Positions 42,551 through 53,227 of a DNA stretch of 64,000 nucleotides are shown piece after piece. Every line of letters starts with the position of its first letter. Position 1 is the stretch's first letter. Origin of the DNA: Candidatus Pelagibacter communis. GTDB lineage: Bacteria; Pseudomonadota; Alphaproteobacteria; Pelagibacterales; Pelagibacteraceae. A program made the position numbers and the translations under genes. Below the pieces are notes generated by a model. That model was not told the origin of the DNA and ran no database searches. It was given only the letters and a program-made list of their open reading frames with translations. The DNA lies in NCBI RefSeq assembly GCF_001180025.1, contig NZ_CVSK01000067.1, forward strand, positions 1-64,000, in the 5' to 3' direction.

Positions 42551-43284
42551 TAGATTTAAAAGGTAAAAATATTATCGTTACAGGTGCTTCAGGTGGGATC
42601 GGAAATTCAATAATTGAAAAATTAAGTCAATCAGGAGCAAATATTTTAGCTTCAGGTACAAGAATAGAAAAACTTGAGGAACTAAAAGGTAAATATGGAA
42701 ATATTAAAACATTAAAGTTTGATATTTCTCAAAGCGATAAAATTGAGGAGTTTGTTGAAAACGCAACCAAAGAACTTGGCGGCAGTTTAGATTGTATAGT
42801 TAATAATGCAGGCATTACCCAAGATAATTTAGCAATAAGGATGAGCCTAGATGAATGGAAAAAAGTAATCGATGTAAATTTAACATCAACTTTTTTAATG
42901 AGCAAATCAGCAATTAAAAAAATGCTTAAAAACAAATCTGGAAAGATTATTAATATTACCTCAGTTGTTGGACATACAGGTAATTTAGGACAGGCTAATT
43001 ACACCGCTTCTAAAGCAGGTATAATTGCTATGTCTAAGAGTTTGGCAATAGAATATGCTAAGAAAAATATAAATATAAATTGTATTTCACCTGGTTTTAT
43101 CAAAACAGCTATGACAGATAAATTAGATGACAAATTTAAAGAGGCAATAATATCAAAAATTCCTTCTGCCCGACTAGGAGAGCCAGATGATATTGCAAAT
43201 GCTGTACTTTTTTTATGTTCTAGTCACTCAAGTTATATAAACGGAGAAACCTTGCATGTTAATGGAGGCATGTATATGGCTTGA
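42547..43284 (+). CDS. fabG: 3-oxoacyl-ACP reductase
   Basis: A 245-residue SDR with NADPH-binding VTGASGGIGNSIIEKL, VNNAGITQDNLAIRM, catalytic Ser in ITSVVGHTG and the Tyr-x3-Lys of NYTASKAGIIAMSKSLA. INGETLHVNGGMYMA ends the protein as in typical FabG. The position between fabD and acpP fixes its role in fatty acid elongation. Confidence 0.95.
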   Translation: MIDLKGKNIIVTGASGGIGNSIIEKLSQSGANILASGTRIEKLEELKGKYGNIKTLKFDISQSDKIEEFVENATKELGGSLDCIVNNAGITQDNLAIRMSLDEWKKVIDVNLTSTFLMSKSAIKKMLKNKSGKIINITSVVGHTGNLGQANYTASKAGIIAMSKSLAIEYAKKNININCISPGFIKTAMTDKLDDKFKEAIISKIPSARLGEPDDIANAVLFLCSSHSSYINGETLHVNGGMYMA

Positions 43285-43332
43285 CAAAATAGGTTTTTAA
43301 ACTATTAAGAATTTATAACAAAAAGGATCAAT

Positions 43333-43572
43333 ATGTCAGAAGACGTTTCAAGTAAGGTAAAAAAAATTGTAGCAGATCACTTAGGTATCGATGAAGCCAA
43401 AGTTACTGAAGAGTCTAGTTTTATAGATGATTTAGGGGCTGACAGTTTAGATACAGTAGAATTAGTGATGGCTTTTGAAGAAGAATTTGGATCTGAAATT
43501 TCAGACAGTGAAGCTGAGAAAATTTTAACTGTAGGTGATGCAGTCAAATTTATCGAAGGAAAAGCTAACTAG
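43333..43572 (+). CDS. acpP: Acyl carrier protein
   Basis: A 79-residue acidic carrier protein. The phosphopantetheine is attached to the Ser of [20 protein letters not shown] good AGGA ribosome binding site precedes the ATG, consistent with high expression. It lies 48 bases after fabG and 8 before gmk. Confidence 0.97.
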   Translation: MSEDVSSKVKKIVADHLGIDEAKVTEESSFIDDLGADSLDTVELVMAFEEEFGSEISDSEAEKILTVGDAVKFIEGKAN

Positions 43573-43580
43573 AAATTTTA

Positions 43581-44213
43581 ATGCCATCAAAAAAAGATGG
43601 GATAATGATTATATTATCCTCTCCTTCAGGAGCAGGTAAAACTACTCTTGTAAAAAAATTATCAGAAAAAAATAATTTTGAAATCTCTATATCTCACACA
43701 ACCAGACAACCACGACCAAACGAAAGTCAAAACGAAGACTATTTCTTTGTTTATGAAACAGAGTTCAAAAGACTTATTAAAAATGAAGAGTTTCTTGAGT
43801 ATGCAAAAGTTTTCAATAATTTTTATGGCACAACAAGAACACCTGTCATAGACAAATTAAATAAAGGAAAAAATGTTCTTTTTGATATTGATTGGCAGGG
43901 AGCTGATCAAATTAAAAATAAAAAATTAGATTATAAATTAATTACTTTCTTTATACTTCCCCCTAGTAAGGAGGTTTTGTTTGAAAGATTATCCAAAAGA
44001 CACGCAAATGATAAATTAATAGCTCAAGAAAGAATGAAGCAATTTGAAAGAGATGTATTGCATTGGATAAACTATGATTATGTTGTGATAAATAATGACT
44101 TAGATGAATGTTATATTAAAATATCAAACTTAATTGATGCAGTAATAAATGATGGCTCTAAAGATTACGATCTAGATTATATTAGAAATCACGTTGATAA
44201 ACTAACGAACTAA
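43581..44213 (+). CDS. gmk: Guanylate kinase
   Basis: A 210-residue nucleoside monophosphate kinase converting GMP to GDP. Walker [16 protein letters not shown], the GMP-binding [12 protein letters not shown] and EDYFFV, and [12 protein letters not shown] are all present. The stop overlaps that of the convergent rsmA gene in a shared CTAA. Confidence 0.95.
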   Translation: MPSKKDGIMIILSSPSGAGKTTLVKKLSEKNNFEISISHTTRQPRPNESQNEDYFFVYETEFKRLIKNEEFLEYAKVFNNFYGTTRTPVIDKLNKGKNVLFDIDWQGADQIKNKKLDYKLITFFILPPSKEVLFERLSKRHANDKLIAQERMKQFERDVLHWINYDYVVINNDLDECYIKISNLIDAVINDGSKDYDLDYIRNHVDKLTN

Positions 44214-44995
44214 CTTCTCAAGTCCTCATATTCACAAGCTAGTTTGTAGTAAGTATCTAAATTTATATTTTGTGGCCTCATAGTTAAATTTATATTAAGT
44301 TTATCTATAATTTTTTTATTTCCATTAAAAAGTTGATTGAAGGGTTTCTTAATCATTTTTCTTCTTTGATTAAAAAAAACTCTTGTAATTTTTTGCAAGT
44401 TAGCTGGATCTTTAATTTTAACAAATTTTTTTTTTGGATAAAAAAAAAGTAAAGAACTATCTATTTTTGGTTTTGGAGAAAACGCATTTGGTTTTATATC
44501 AAATAATTTTTTTATATTCAGTTTCCAATTACAAATAATTGACAACCTTCCATAACTTGAAGTATTGAGGTTAGCAATTATTCTGTCTGCGACTTCTTTC
44601 TGAAACATTAAAATTAGACATTCAAACCAAAAATTCTGTTTTAAGTTTAATATCCATTTACTTATAATTTCTGTAGAAATATTATATGGCAAATTACCAA
44701 AAACAATGACTTTATCATTGAAAAGTTTAGTTTCATCAATCTTTAAAACATCATCATTTATAATTATTAATTTATCATTAAATTTATTTCTTAGATCACT
44801 TACTAATTCATTATCTTTTTCAACTACAAACACTTTTCTTGGATTTTTATTTAAAATGAATGATGTTAAATTTCCAGTTCCTGGCCCAACCTCAAGAATA
44901 GTTTTATTTTGAAAATCTACTACATTTACAATCTTCTCTAAGATATTTTTATCAATTAAAAAATTCTGACCTAAACTTTTTTTAGCTCTATTCAA
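44210..44995 (-). CDS. rsmA: 16S rRNA dimethyladenosine transferase (RsmA/KsgA)
   Basis: A 261-residue methyltransferase dimethylating two adjacent adenosines near the 3' end of 16S rRNA. Visible are [14 protein letters not shown], the SAM loop [16 protein letters not shown], the active-site [12 protein letters not shown] and [14 protein letters not shown]. It overlaps pdxA by 4 bases, the conserved surA-pdxA-rsmA order. Confidence 0.95.
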   Translation of the reverse strand: MNRAKKSLGQNFLIDKNILEKIVNVVDFQNKTILEVGPGTGNLTSFILNKNPRKVFVVEKDNELVSDLRNKFNDKLIIINDDVLKIDETKLFNDKVIVFGNLPYNISTEIISKWILNLKQNFWFECLILMFQKEVADRIIANLNTSSYGRLSIICNWKLNIKKLFDIKPNAFSPKPKIDSSLLFFYPKKKFVKIKDPANLQKITRVFFNQRRKMIKKPFNQLFNGNKKIIDKLNINLTMRPQNINLDTYYKLACEYEDLRS

Positions 44996-45960
44996 TTGTT
45001 ATCCAAAAATTTAATTGCTTTGATTAAACTCAAAGGGTTAGAAATATTTTTTCCAATCATTTTTTCATTTGGACCATGATCCGGCGAGACCCTTAGCATA
45101 GGTAATCCAAGAGTTATATTAATCGCATCATAATTAAAAAGTGTTTTAATTGGAGTAAGCACTTGGTCGTGATACATCCCAATTACAACTTTGAAATTTT
45201 CCATATTACCTTTTAAAAAAAATGTATCAGCTGAATAAGGTCCTGAGACTTTATACTTAAATTTTCTTAAGTATTTTATCGCAGGTTTTATAATTTTTTC
45301 ATCTTCATTAAATTTATCTATACTTTCACCATGAGGGTTTAGACTTAAAATTGCTATTTTTGGCTTTAATTTGAATTTATTTACATAAAATTTATTTATT
45401 AATTTTACTTTTTCTATAATTAACTTTTTATTTATTTTTTTCGAAACTTTCTTTAATGGCAAGTGAGTGGTTAAAGGACATACTGATAATTTTTTGTTAT
45501 ATATAAGCATTGCATTTTTTTTTATTTTAAAATTATCTGAAATATATTCAGTTAATCCTAAGTATTTTTTATTCAAGAAAGTTTTTTTTGAAATAGGACC
45601 GGTAATTAAATTTTTAATTTTATTTTCTTTTAAAATATTAAACCCGATTTCAAAACTTTTTTGTATATAATTATTTGATTTTGAAGTTATTTTTTCAAAA
45701 GCTTTGCTTTGTTTATAATCCACATCAATTATATTTAAGTAGTTGTTATCTAATTTATAGTTTAAAATTTCATCAGGGTTTATGATTTTTATTTTTCTTT
45801 TGAATTTCAATTTTTTCATTTGAAGTTTAATTAATTTTAAAGATACAATTAAAATCAAAGGTTTTTTAATTTTCAATTTTTTTAATGATTTAAAATAAAT
45901 TTCTAAAAAAACACTGTTTGGCTCGCCCGCTATTACTAAAATTGAATATCTAGAATTCAT
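44992..45960 (-). CDS. pdxA: 4-hydroxythreonine-4-phosphate dehydrogenase
   Basis: A 322-residue NAD-dependent enzyme of the DXP-dependent vitamin B6 pathway. Diagnostic pieces are ILVIAGEPNS at the start, LITGPISKKTF, TTHLPLKKVSKKI, LSLNPHGES and the metal-binding GMYHDQVLTPIKTL and RVSPDHGPNEKM. It is very Lys-rich and lies between surA (11-base overlap) and rsmA. Confidence 0.93.
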   Translation of the reverse strand: MNSRYSILVIAGEPNSVFLEIYFKSLKKLKIKKPLILIVSLKLIKLQMKKLKFKRKIKIINPDEILNYKLDNNYLNIIDVDYKQSKAFEKITSKSNNYIQKSFEIGFNILKENKIKNLITGPISKKTFLNKKYLGLTEYISDNFKIKKNAMLIYNKKLSVCPLTTHLPLKKVSKKINKKLIIEKVKLINKFYVNKFKLKPKIAILSLNPHGESIDKFNEDEKIIKPAIKYLRKFKYKVSGPYSADTFFLKGNMENFKVVIGMYHDQVLTPIKTLFNYDAINITLGLPMLRVSPDHGPNEKMIGKNISNPLSLIKAIKFLDNN

Positions 45961-46876
45961 TTATTTCAATTTCTTTTTTTATTTTATTAAAGTAAATAAT
46001 TGAATGCTGATTTAATTGTTTGTTGCTAACTTCTCTCACTACTAGCTCAACTTCCTTGTCAATGTTATCAACTATTTTTGTTTTTCTAACATCATTAATT
46101 TTTAAAATAATAAAACCTCCTGGTATTACTATTGGTTCCGTAATTCCATTCACTTTTGTTTTTAATATTTGATTTTTTATTTTTGAATTTAATGAATTAA
46201 GTTTGATCCATCCAAGTCTTCCTCCATTATTTGACGAATTTGAAATACTGTGCATTAATGCGGCACTAGAGAAACTATTATCTTTTATTTCTGATTTTAT
46301 TAAATTTAATTTAGTATTTAGCTGCTGTCCTTTATCAAGATTAAAAACTATTTCTGAAATCAAATATTCATTTTGTAAATTATTTTTAAGAATTTCTTCT
46401 TTTATTTTTTCTTTATTAATTTTTATATCTTTTGAGAATTTACTAAATATTAATTGATTCCATAATAATTCAACTTTTATTTTTTGTTGAATATTTTCAA
46501 TTTTAATTCCTTTTTCTAAAATTAATCTTTCAAAATCTTCTAATGAGCTTACATTAAGATTCTTAATATAATCATTTAAAAATAATTTATAGTATTTTTG
46601 TTCAACCTCAATTTTATCAAGGTATCTTGATAACTCAATAATTTTAATTTTTTCTTTAATTATTGAATTTTTAGCAATTTCAAAAATATTTTCTTTTTTT
46701 AAGTTAGAAAGATTTTTATTTAATAAAGATAAATATTGGATCTCATTTAGAATATCTATAGAAGTAATAATTTCATTATCTACTTTAAAAAGAATTTTAT
46801 TTTCTAAAGCATAAATTTTATTATTAAAAAATAGTGTTAATAAGAAAAAGATTACAATTTTTATTTTAAAATTCAT
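45950..46876 (-). CDS. surA: SurA-type periplasmic peptidyl-prolyl isomerase/chaperone
   Basis: A 308-residue exported protein with an N-terminal signal segment (IKIVIFFLLTLFFNNKIYA), a SurA N-terminal helical region and one parvulin-type domain (AALMHSISNSSNNGGRLGWI). It escorts outer-membrane proteins such as LptD, encoded just upstream, to the BAM complex. E. coli SurA has two parvulin domains; this short form has one. Confidence 0.85.
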   Translation of the reverse strand: MNFKIKIVIFFLLTLFFNNKIYALENKILFKVDNEIITSIDILNEIQYLSLLNKNLSNLKKENIFEIAKNSIIKEKIKIIELSRYLDKIEVEQKYYKLFLNDYIKNLNVSSLEDFERLILEKGIKIENIQQKIKVELLWNQLIFSKFSKDIKINKEKIKEEILKNNLQNEYLISEIVFNLDKGQQLNTKLNLIKSEIKDNSFSSAALMHSISNSSNNGGRLGWIKLNSLNSKIKNQILKTKVNGITEPIVIPGGFIILKINDVRKTKIVDNIDKEVELVVREVSNKQLNQHSIIYFNKIKKEIEINEF

Positions 46877-46884
46877 TTAAAAAT

Positions 46885-49491
46885 TTATTGATCAATTTTT
46901 TGTTCATATGTTGTTAATGGAAATAATGTAAGACTAAAAAACAAATTTTCTGTTGGTTTTAAATCTCTATCTTCATAATAAGTTTTATTATATTTAATTC
47001 CAGCTGTTAGGCAGTCATTTTTATATTCATAGATTAAGTCATAGTATTCAGTCAAATCTAGCTTTCTATTTCTTCTAGTATTAAAAGATAAGTAGTTATT
47101 TTCATCTACCTTGAAAGAAGTTCTATTTTCAATTAAATTTTGATCACCCATTTCATTAATTTCTTTTATAAAATTAAATGAAGTAACAAAATTATTTATT
47201 GTTAACGTAGTTTTAATATCATTGTATTGTATTTCGTTGAGATTATTATCTATAGCAAAGTTATAATCTAATTTTAAATTTTCTGAAAAGTTATTGGACA
47301 GTGAACCATAAATATTTGAGGTTTTTTTATTCAATGTAGTATTTTCGGGTATAAAGTTTTCTTCCTTATCTCTTAAAACTGAAGCTAATTTTAACTCAAA
47401 ATATTTATTCATATTTTCTAATTTTTCTTTTCTATAATCAAAACCAATGGTTAGAGATTTACCAGACTCAAGGGAGTCATCTAGACCTAGACGATTAAGT
47501 GAAAAAATATTTTCAGGAGTTATGGTTCTTGAATCGGTTTTATAATTTTTCATATCGCCTGGATTCGCTCTTAAAGATAATTTAGGAGATAATAAACTTA
47601 TATAATCATTATCAATTTTCTTTAATGGAAGAGTTGAGTTAAATTCAACTAATGATGAAATTTCTATTTCAGGGCTTGACTTATATTCGGAGATGTTTTT
47701 TCCAACAGAATTTAGATTTTTCAATTTAATATTAAAGTTATTTTTAACACCAATTTCTGACACATAGTCTAAACTTGAATAGTCCAAGTTATTTGTTATT
47801 TGAGATTTTAACTGATTTGTATTATTTAAATTATTACTTCCACTCGAGCTAAATCTAAGTGAACCAGCATATTTACTGGGAAATAGAGTTGTATTAAAAT
47901 TATAATAAGGAAGAATATATTGATATCTATCATTATTTGATAATTGTAAATTTTCAAACGATTGAAATCCAGTTGTTAAATTAAATTCTTCTTTATCCAG
48001 AGTAAATTTAAATTCACTTGATAAGCTATCTTTATTCTGTGGTTTTAAAGATGTTGTGTCATCAATTAAATTTGAGTCAAATACTTTTAGAAAAGTGTCA
48101 TTAGTTATTTTTTCAATATTAATATAAAATTTACTTGTTTCAAAATCATCAAATTCTAAATCATATTTTAAATTTGAAAATATATAACTAATATTTTTAT
48201 TTTTATTTTGTAATGATGATTCATATTTTCTAGTGTGACCAAAATTTCCCTTAAAACTATACTTTTCTCCAACTGATCTAAACTCATTTTGAATCATTTT
48301 AGTTTTGCTATCAAAAAATAATGGAGCAGTGGTTAAGTCGCTATGTTCAGATAACACAGAATAATATGGTACTGTAAATGAACTTCCCAATACATTAGAA
48401 TTATTTAAAATTGGTTTTAAAAAACCTGACTGTCTTTTAACTGTGGGATCTGGATGAAAAAATTTAGGGAAGTAAAGAATTGGAAAATCATACAATCTAA
48501 CAATTGCATTTTTATAATTTAATTGTTTTTTATTTTTATCATGTTTAATTTCATCTGCTTGGATTGACCATGGAGGACAGGTATCTGTCTCTTTACAGCT
48601 CGTAAAAACACCTTTGTTAATAGTTACTATATTTTCATTTTTAATTGAGGATACCCCATTAAGTCTTGGATCATTTTCAGAATTATCAAATAAACTTTTG
48701 TGCAAATTGATTTTTGTATCTTTTGCAATAAAATTTTGCGTTTTTAAATCTACAATACCACTAGAGAAATAGAATTTATCATTTTTTGGTGATTTAAAGT
48801 TTGTAGAGATAAGTATATCTTCACCAAATAGTTTTTCCTCATTAATTAAATATTTAAACTTTTTTAAGTTGTATAAATTTTTTTTATCTTTTACTGACGT
48901 AAATTTTTTTGAACTCAATTCCATCGAATTCTTTAGGAATAAAACATCTTTAGAATTAAAGTCATACTTTGATTTTATAATTGCACTTGTTTTTCCTTTT
49001 GTAATAATTTTTTCTTCATTTCTTAAATAAGTAATTTGATCTGCAAAAATTTTATAATCTTCTTTCTGGTCTATTATCTTGACATCATTCTTTGCAATAA
49101 TTTTATTTAATGACTTATTATACTCAAATTTCTCAGCAGTTATTGTTATGTCATCATTTAAACTAAATGCTTTTGATTTTATTTTTGTTTTAATTAATTC
49201 TTTTTCTTTGTCGTAAATTATTTCGTCTGTAAATATAATATATTTATTTATAGTATCAGTTATTTTAACTTTTCCTTTTGCATTCAAAATATTTAATTTT
49301 TTATTGTATTCAAAGTTTTCTGCATCTATAATTATTCCACTATCTGATTTAGCTGTTCCGTTTTTATTTCCAATAAATTTGTTTCCATCATCGGTTATTT
49401 CAATTTCAGTTACATTAAAAATGAATTGTTCAGAAGCAAATGAATTTGATGAAAGTAAAAAAAATATAAATATTAAGATTATTTTTTTCAT
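46885..49491 (-). CDS. lptD: LPS-assembly protein LptD
   Basis: An 868-residue outer-membrane protein that inserts lipopolysaccharide into the outer leaflet. It has a signal peptide, an N-terminal OstA/jellyroll region of repeats such as ADSGIIIDAENFEYNKKL and ITAEKFEYNKSLNKIIAKND, then a conserved turn VRLYDFPILYFPKFFHPDP and the C-terminal beta-barrel. It is Asn/Lys-rich. Upstream are lptG and lptF, the inner-membrane part of the same Lpt bridge. Confidence 0.93.
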   Translation of the reverse strand: MKKIILIFIFFLLSSNSFASEQFIFNVTEIEITDDGNKFIGNKNGTAKSDSGIIIDAENFEYNKKLNILNAKGKVKITDTINKYIIFTDEIIYDKEKELIKTKIKSKAFSLNDDITITAEKFEYNKSLNKIIAKNDVKIIDQKEDYKIFADQITYLRNEEKIITKGKTSAIIKSKYDFNSKDVLFLKNSMELSSKKFTSVKDKKNLYNLKKFKYLINEEKLFGEDILISTNFKSPKNDKFYFSSGIVDLKTQNFIAKDTKINLHKSLFDNSENDPRLNGVSSIKNENIVTINKGVFTSCKETDTCPPWSIQADEIKHDKNKKQLNYKNAIVRLYDFPILYFPKFFHPDPTVKRQSGFLKPILNNSNVLGSSFTVPYYSVLSEHSDLTTAPLFFDSKTKMIQNEFRSVGEKYSFKGNFGHTRKYESSLQNKNKNISYIFSNLKYDLEFDDFETSKFYINIEKITNDTFLKVFDSNLIDDTTSLKPQNKDSLSSEFKFTLDKEEFNLTTGFQSFENLQLSNNDRYQYILPYYNFNTTLFPSKYAGSLRFSSSGSNNLNNTNQLKSQITNNLDYSSLDYVSEIGVKNNFNIKLKNLNSVGKNISEYKSSPEIEISSLVEFNSTLPLKKIDNDYISLLSPKLSLRANPGDMKNYKTDSRTITPENIFSLNRLGLDDSLESGKSLTIGFDYRKEKLENMNKYFELKLASVLRDKEENFIPENTTLNKKTSNIYGSLSNNFSENLKLDYNFAIDNNLNEIQYNDIKTTLTINNFVTSFNFIKEINEMGDQNLIENRTSFKVDENNYLSFNTRRNRKLDLTEYYDLIYEYKNDCLTAGIKYNKTYYEDRDLKPTENLFFSLTLFPLTTYEQKIDQ

Positions 49492-49492
49492 A

Positions 49493-50566
49493 TTATTTTA
49501 CGTTTACCTTATAAAGCAATAAAGCATTAATAGTTCCTAAAATTACGAGGGGTAAAAAAATTGATAATAATAACGATATTCTCTCAGTACTTCCCAAGAT
49601 ATATGAAAAATTATTTAAATAATAAATTATCACTGAGAAAAATAGTCCTATCGAAATTTTAAATGTAGAGCTTTTAACTTGCTTAATGTTTAACATAATC
49701 AACGCTGAAAAAATTGTTATTAACAACAAATATATAGGATTAGATATGAGTTTTAGTAAGTGCAAATTAACATCTGTAATTGAATAGTTTAATTTTACGT
49801 AATTTTTTTTTAATTCATATAGCTCATATAAATTTAATGAAGATAAATTTGAATATAAGGTTTGAATTCTCTCAGAGTTAAAATTTGTATTTAGGTATAC
49901 TATATCTTTGTCCTCATAATTATTTTGCTTATAAATTGTTGGTTTTAAAATCTTCCATTCTTTTTTTGATATATCAATTTCATTACTTTGTATATTTCGA
50001 ATGACGTTATAATTTTCATCAAATTCAGTAATAAAGTTTTTAACTAAATATTTTCCATCTATGGAGGAGGAATTTGTTATAATGATTTTTTCATCTACTT
50101 TATCTTTTATCCAAAGTCCATTTTTTGTGACAACAGCAAGGTATTTTCCATCATTAGTATAGTTTGACTTAAGTTCTAAATAAATATTTTTTAAATTAGA
50201 TGATAAATTATAAAATATTAAAATTACTAATATTCCTGTAATAAAAGATAATGAGCCAAGTATAATTATAATTTTTGAATTTTTTAGGCCAGAATATTTA
50301 AAAATTTCTATTTCTTTGTATTCAAAAAATTTAATAAAAAAAAGTTGAATTGTTATTAACATAATAAATGGGAACATCTCAAAAATCTGGGATGGAGAAT
50401 TTATTAATGATAAAAATATTGTAAATCCAATTGATATATTTTCATTTTTAAAAAACTCAAGTTCACTAAGTAGATTTAAAATAAATACTAAACTAATCAT
50501 TATAGAGAATACAAAAAATAGAGATCTAAAAAAAACAGAAGTTATGAATTTAATATATACTTTCAT
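49493..50566 (-). CDS. lptG: LPS export permease LptG
   Basis: A 357-residue YjgP/YjgQ-family permease with three N-terminal and three C-terminal membrane helices around a periplasmic beta-jellyroll domain (ATG start, IKFITSVFFRSLFFVFSIMI). With LptF and LptB it extracts LPS from the inner membrane. It overlaps lptF by 4 bases and precedes lptD by one. Confidence 0.88.
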   Translation of the reverse strand: MKVYIKFITSVFFRSLFFVFSIMISLVFILNLLSELEFFKNENISIGFTIFLSLINSPSQIFEMFPFIMLITIQLFFIKFFEYKEIEIFKYSGLKNSKIIIILGSLSFITGILVILIFYNLSSNLKNIYLELKSNYTNDGKYLAVVTKNGLWIKDKVDEKIIITNSSSIDGKYLVKNFITEFDENYNVIRNIQSNEIDISKKEWKILKPTIYKQNNYEDKDIVYLNTNFNSERIQTLYSNLSSLNLYELYELKKNYVKLNYSITDVNLHLLKLISNPIYLLLITIFSALIMLNIKQVKSSTFKISIGLFFSVIIYYLNNFSYILGSTERISLLLSIFLPLVILGTINALLLYKVNVK

Positions 50567-51711
50567 GATTGTATATTTTTATAATTAAAAGTGAATTTAA
50601 AAATAAAATATAAATATAAAAATAAACCCAAAAGAAAGGGAATTAAAATTATAAACATATTTTGTAAAAAGTTATTTGAAATAAATCTTATTGTTGTTTC
50701 TGAAAAAATTATTATAAAAAGACCAATTAAAAAAGTAGTGAACTTTAATTTTTGATATCTATTATTTTCTTTTGATAAAACTAAAAGTAAAAAAGGAATA
50801 ATTGATAAAATTGGAATATAGATTGGGATAATAAATCTTTTATAAAACTCTTTAAAAATATTATCAATATTAGCTAGAGAGCAATTTTCAATATTTTTAG
50901 ATTTTTCATCAAATTTTTTTTTTTTTAAATTAAAGAAATTATTTATACATTGTAGTATTTTAAATGAGGAAATTTCTTGAGTTTTTTTATAAGTTGTAGT
51001 GTTTGTTTCAATATTAGATAATGAAAAATCTGATTTTGAAAATGAAATATTAGTAATTTTATTATTTCTAGAAGTTAAAGTTGCACCTTGATACAGAACT
51101 AATACAGGCGCATTTCCTTTTTCTATAAATTCGCCTTTTTTAGCATATGTTATTTGAAATTGATTATTTTCAAATTCTCTTTTCAGATATAAGTTATCTA
51201 AATTTCCTTTATCATCTTTTTTATCTGCATATATAGTAACTCCTTTAATTGTATCATTAAATCTTTGTGGTTTTATAAAGTTACCAAAAAAATTAATAGT
51301 TGAGGTTCTTAAGAAAGATCTGGCTTGATCTTGGGATTTAGGAACAAAGTGGCTTGTTAAAATCATTTGTAACAACATTAATAAAATTGAAACTCTAAAT
51401 ATAAAATTAATTATTTCTATTTTCTGAACCCCAAAGCTCCAAAATATAATTAATTCGTTATTTAATTCATACTTAGAAGTTATATAAAAAAGGCTAAAAA
51501 ATAATACAAACGGAAAAATTCGACTTAAAATTTTAGGAAAATTTAATAATGAATAATTTATATAAACTAGATAGTCTCGCCCATCTTCAATCATAATATC
51601 CAGAAAGTTAACTGCTTGGAAAACCCAAATAACTATAGTAGTACTTATTAAAGTTAGAAAAAAAAATGTTAGATAATCTGATAATAATTTTCTAAATAAA
51701 ATTTTTTTCAT
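50563..51711 (-). CDS. lptF: LPS export permease LptF
   Basis: A 382-residue partner permease of LptG: RKLLSDYLTFFFLTLIST at the start, FPKILSRIFPFVLFFSLFY (helices 2-3), HFVPKSQDQARSFLR and a C-terminal three-helix bundle. It is the first gene of the lptF-lptG-lptD-surA-pdxA-rsmA run and divergent from pepA. Confidence 0.87.
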   Translation of the reverse strand: MKKILFRKLLSDYLTFFFLTLISTTIVIWVFQAVNFLDIMIEDGRDYLVYINYSLLNFPKILSRIFPFVLFFSLFYITSKYELNNELIIFWSFGVQKIEIINFIFRVSILLMLLQMILTSHFVPKSQDQARSFLRTSTINFFGNFIKPQRFNDTIKGVTIYADKKDDKGNLDNLYLKREFENNQFQITYAKKGEFIEKGNAPVLVLYQGATLTSRNNKITNISFSKSDFSLSNIETNTTTYKKTQEISSFKILQCINNFFNLKKKKFDEKSKNIENCSLANIDNIFKEFYKRFIIPIYIPILSIIPFLLLVLSKENNRYQKLKFTTFLIGLFIIIFSETTIRFISNNFLQNMFIILIPFLLGLFLYLYFIFKFTFNYKNIQS

Positions 51712-51772
51712 TGAAATATGCTAATTTTATTCATATATAGCATTCATCTCGTGTAGATTGTATTTAAAATTT

Positions 51773-53227
51773 ATGACAGTTCAAATATCTTATAAAAACA
51801 AAAAAACAAAAAATAATGCTCAAAATTTAGTTTTATTTATTGATGAAAAGTTCAATGTTTCCAGCTTAAAAAAACACATTTCAGGCTCAGATTATGAATT
51901 TATTGCTGACTTAATCAAAAAAAGGGACGAAAAAAAGAAAATATTATCATTCGATATTAGCTCAAAAAAGAAAATAATATTAGTTTCATTAAAAAAAAAT
52001 ATTACAAATTCTGATCTAGAAAATTTAGGTGCAAGTTTTTATGATCAATTTAAAAATAGTAAAATAAGTGAATTCAACTTGAATTCAGATTCTTTATCGA
52101 CTCAACAAAAAAATATTATGGGTTACTTTGCACATGGTATAAAATTAAAATCTTACACATTTGATAAATACAAAACAAAAATAAATAGTAAAAATATTTC
52201 AGTAATTATAACAGGTAAAAATCAACCATCTACTAAAGATCAAATTAAATTTAGAGCAATAGAAAACGGAACTTTTTATACTAGAGATTTAGTTTCTGAG
52301 CCTGGTAATATTCTGCATCCTGACGAATATGCAAAAAGATTAAACTCACTAAGAAAATACGGTTTAAAAGTAACGATATATGATGAAAAAAAATTAAAAA
52401 AACTTGGAATGAACACTCTACTTGGTGTAGGTCAGGGCAGTATTAGAGGATCATACCTTGTTACAATCGAATGGAATGGTTTGAATAAAAAATCAAAACC
52501 TTTAGCATTTGTGGGTAAAGGAGTATGTTTTGATACAGGCGGAATATCTTTAAAGCCCGCAAAGTTTATGGAAGATATGACTTACGATATGGCAGGATCA
52601 GCAGTAGTTGTTGGATTAATGAAAAGTTTAGCTTTAAGAAAAGCAAAAGTAAATGCAGTTGGTGTAGTTGGTTTGGTAGAAAATATGCCTGGAGGAAATG
52701 CACAAAGACCAGGAGATATTGTTAAGTCTTACAGTGGAAAGACAGTTGAAATTTTAAACACTGACGCAGAAGGAAGATTGGTATTAGCTGATGCATTAAC
52801 TTATACAGAAGAAAAATTTAAACCAAAATTTATAGTGGATTTAGCAACTTTAACTGGAGCTATTATTGTTTCACTTGGATCTGAGTATGCGGGGCTATTT
52901 TCAAATGATGATAAATTATCTAAACAATTAATTGATGCAGGCGAAAATGTTGAGGAAAAAGTTTGGAGAATGCCATTAAATAAAAATTTTGATAAATTAA
53001 TCGACTCAAAAAATGCGGACATGCAGAATATTAATTATGTAGGTGGTGCTGGCTCAACTACAGCTGCGCAATTTTTACAAAGATTTATTTTAAACAAAAC
53101 TCCATGGGCACATTTAGATATAGCTGGAATGGCTTTTTCAAAATATGGTGGAGCATTAAATTCAGGTGGTGCTACAGGTTATGGAGTTAGATTATTAAAC
53201 AAACTAATAGAGGATCATTATGAGTAA
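51773..53227 (+). CDS. pepA: Leucyl aminopeptidase (M17)
   Basis: A cytosolic two-metal aminopeptidase of about 484 residues that releases N-terminal residues from peptides. The catalytic domain shows VGKGVCFDTGGISLKPAK, the metal-binding Lys/Asp, and the signature NTDAEGRLVLADALTY. The ATG at 51773 is chosen over an in-frame TTG at 51758. The pepA gene adjoining lptF on the opposite strand is a common alphaproteobacterial arrangement. Its stop overlaps the ndk start by 8 bases. Confidence 0.94.
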   Translation: MTVQISYKNKKTKNNAQNLVLFIDEKFNVSSLKKHISGSDYEFIADLIKKRDEKKKILSFDISSKKKIILVSLKKNITNSDLENLGASFYDQFKNSKISEFNLNSDSLSTQQKNIMGYFAHGIKLKSYTFDKYKTKINSKNISVIITGKNQPSTKDQIKFRAIENGTFYTRDLVSEPGNILHPDEYAKRLNSLRKYGLKVTIYDEKKLKKLGMNTLLGVGQGSIRGSYLVTIEWNGLNKKSKPLAFVGKGVCFDTGGISLKPAKFMEDMTYDMAGSAVVVGLMKSLALRKAKVNAVGVVGLVENMPGGNAQRPGDIVKSYSGKTVEILNTDAEGRLVLADALTYTEEKFKPKFIVDLATLTGAIIVSLGSEYAGLFSNDDKLSKQLIDAGENVEEKVWRMPLNKNFDKLIDSKNADMQNINYVGGAGSTTAAQFLQRFILNKTPWAHLDIAGMAFSKYGGALNSGGATGYGVRLLNKLIEDHYE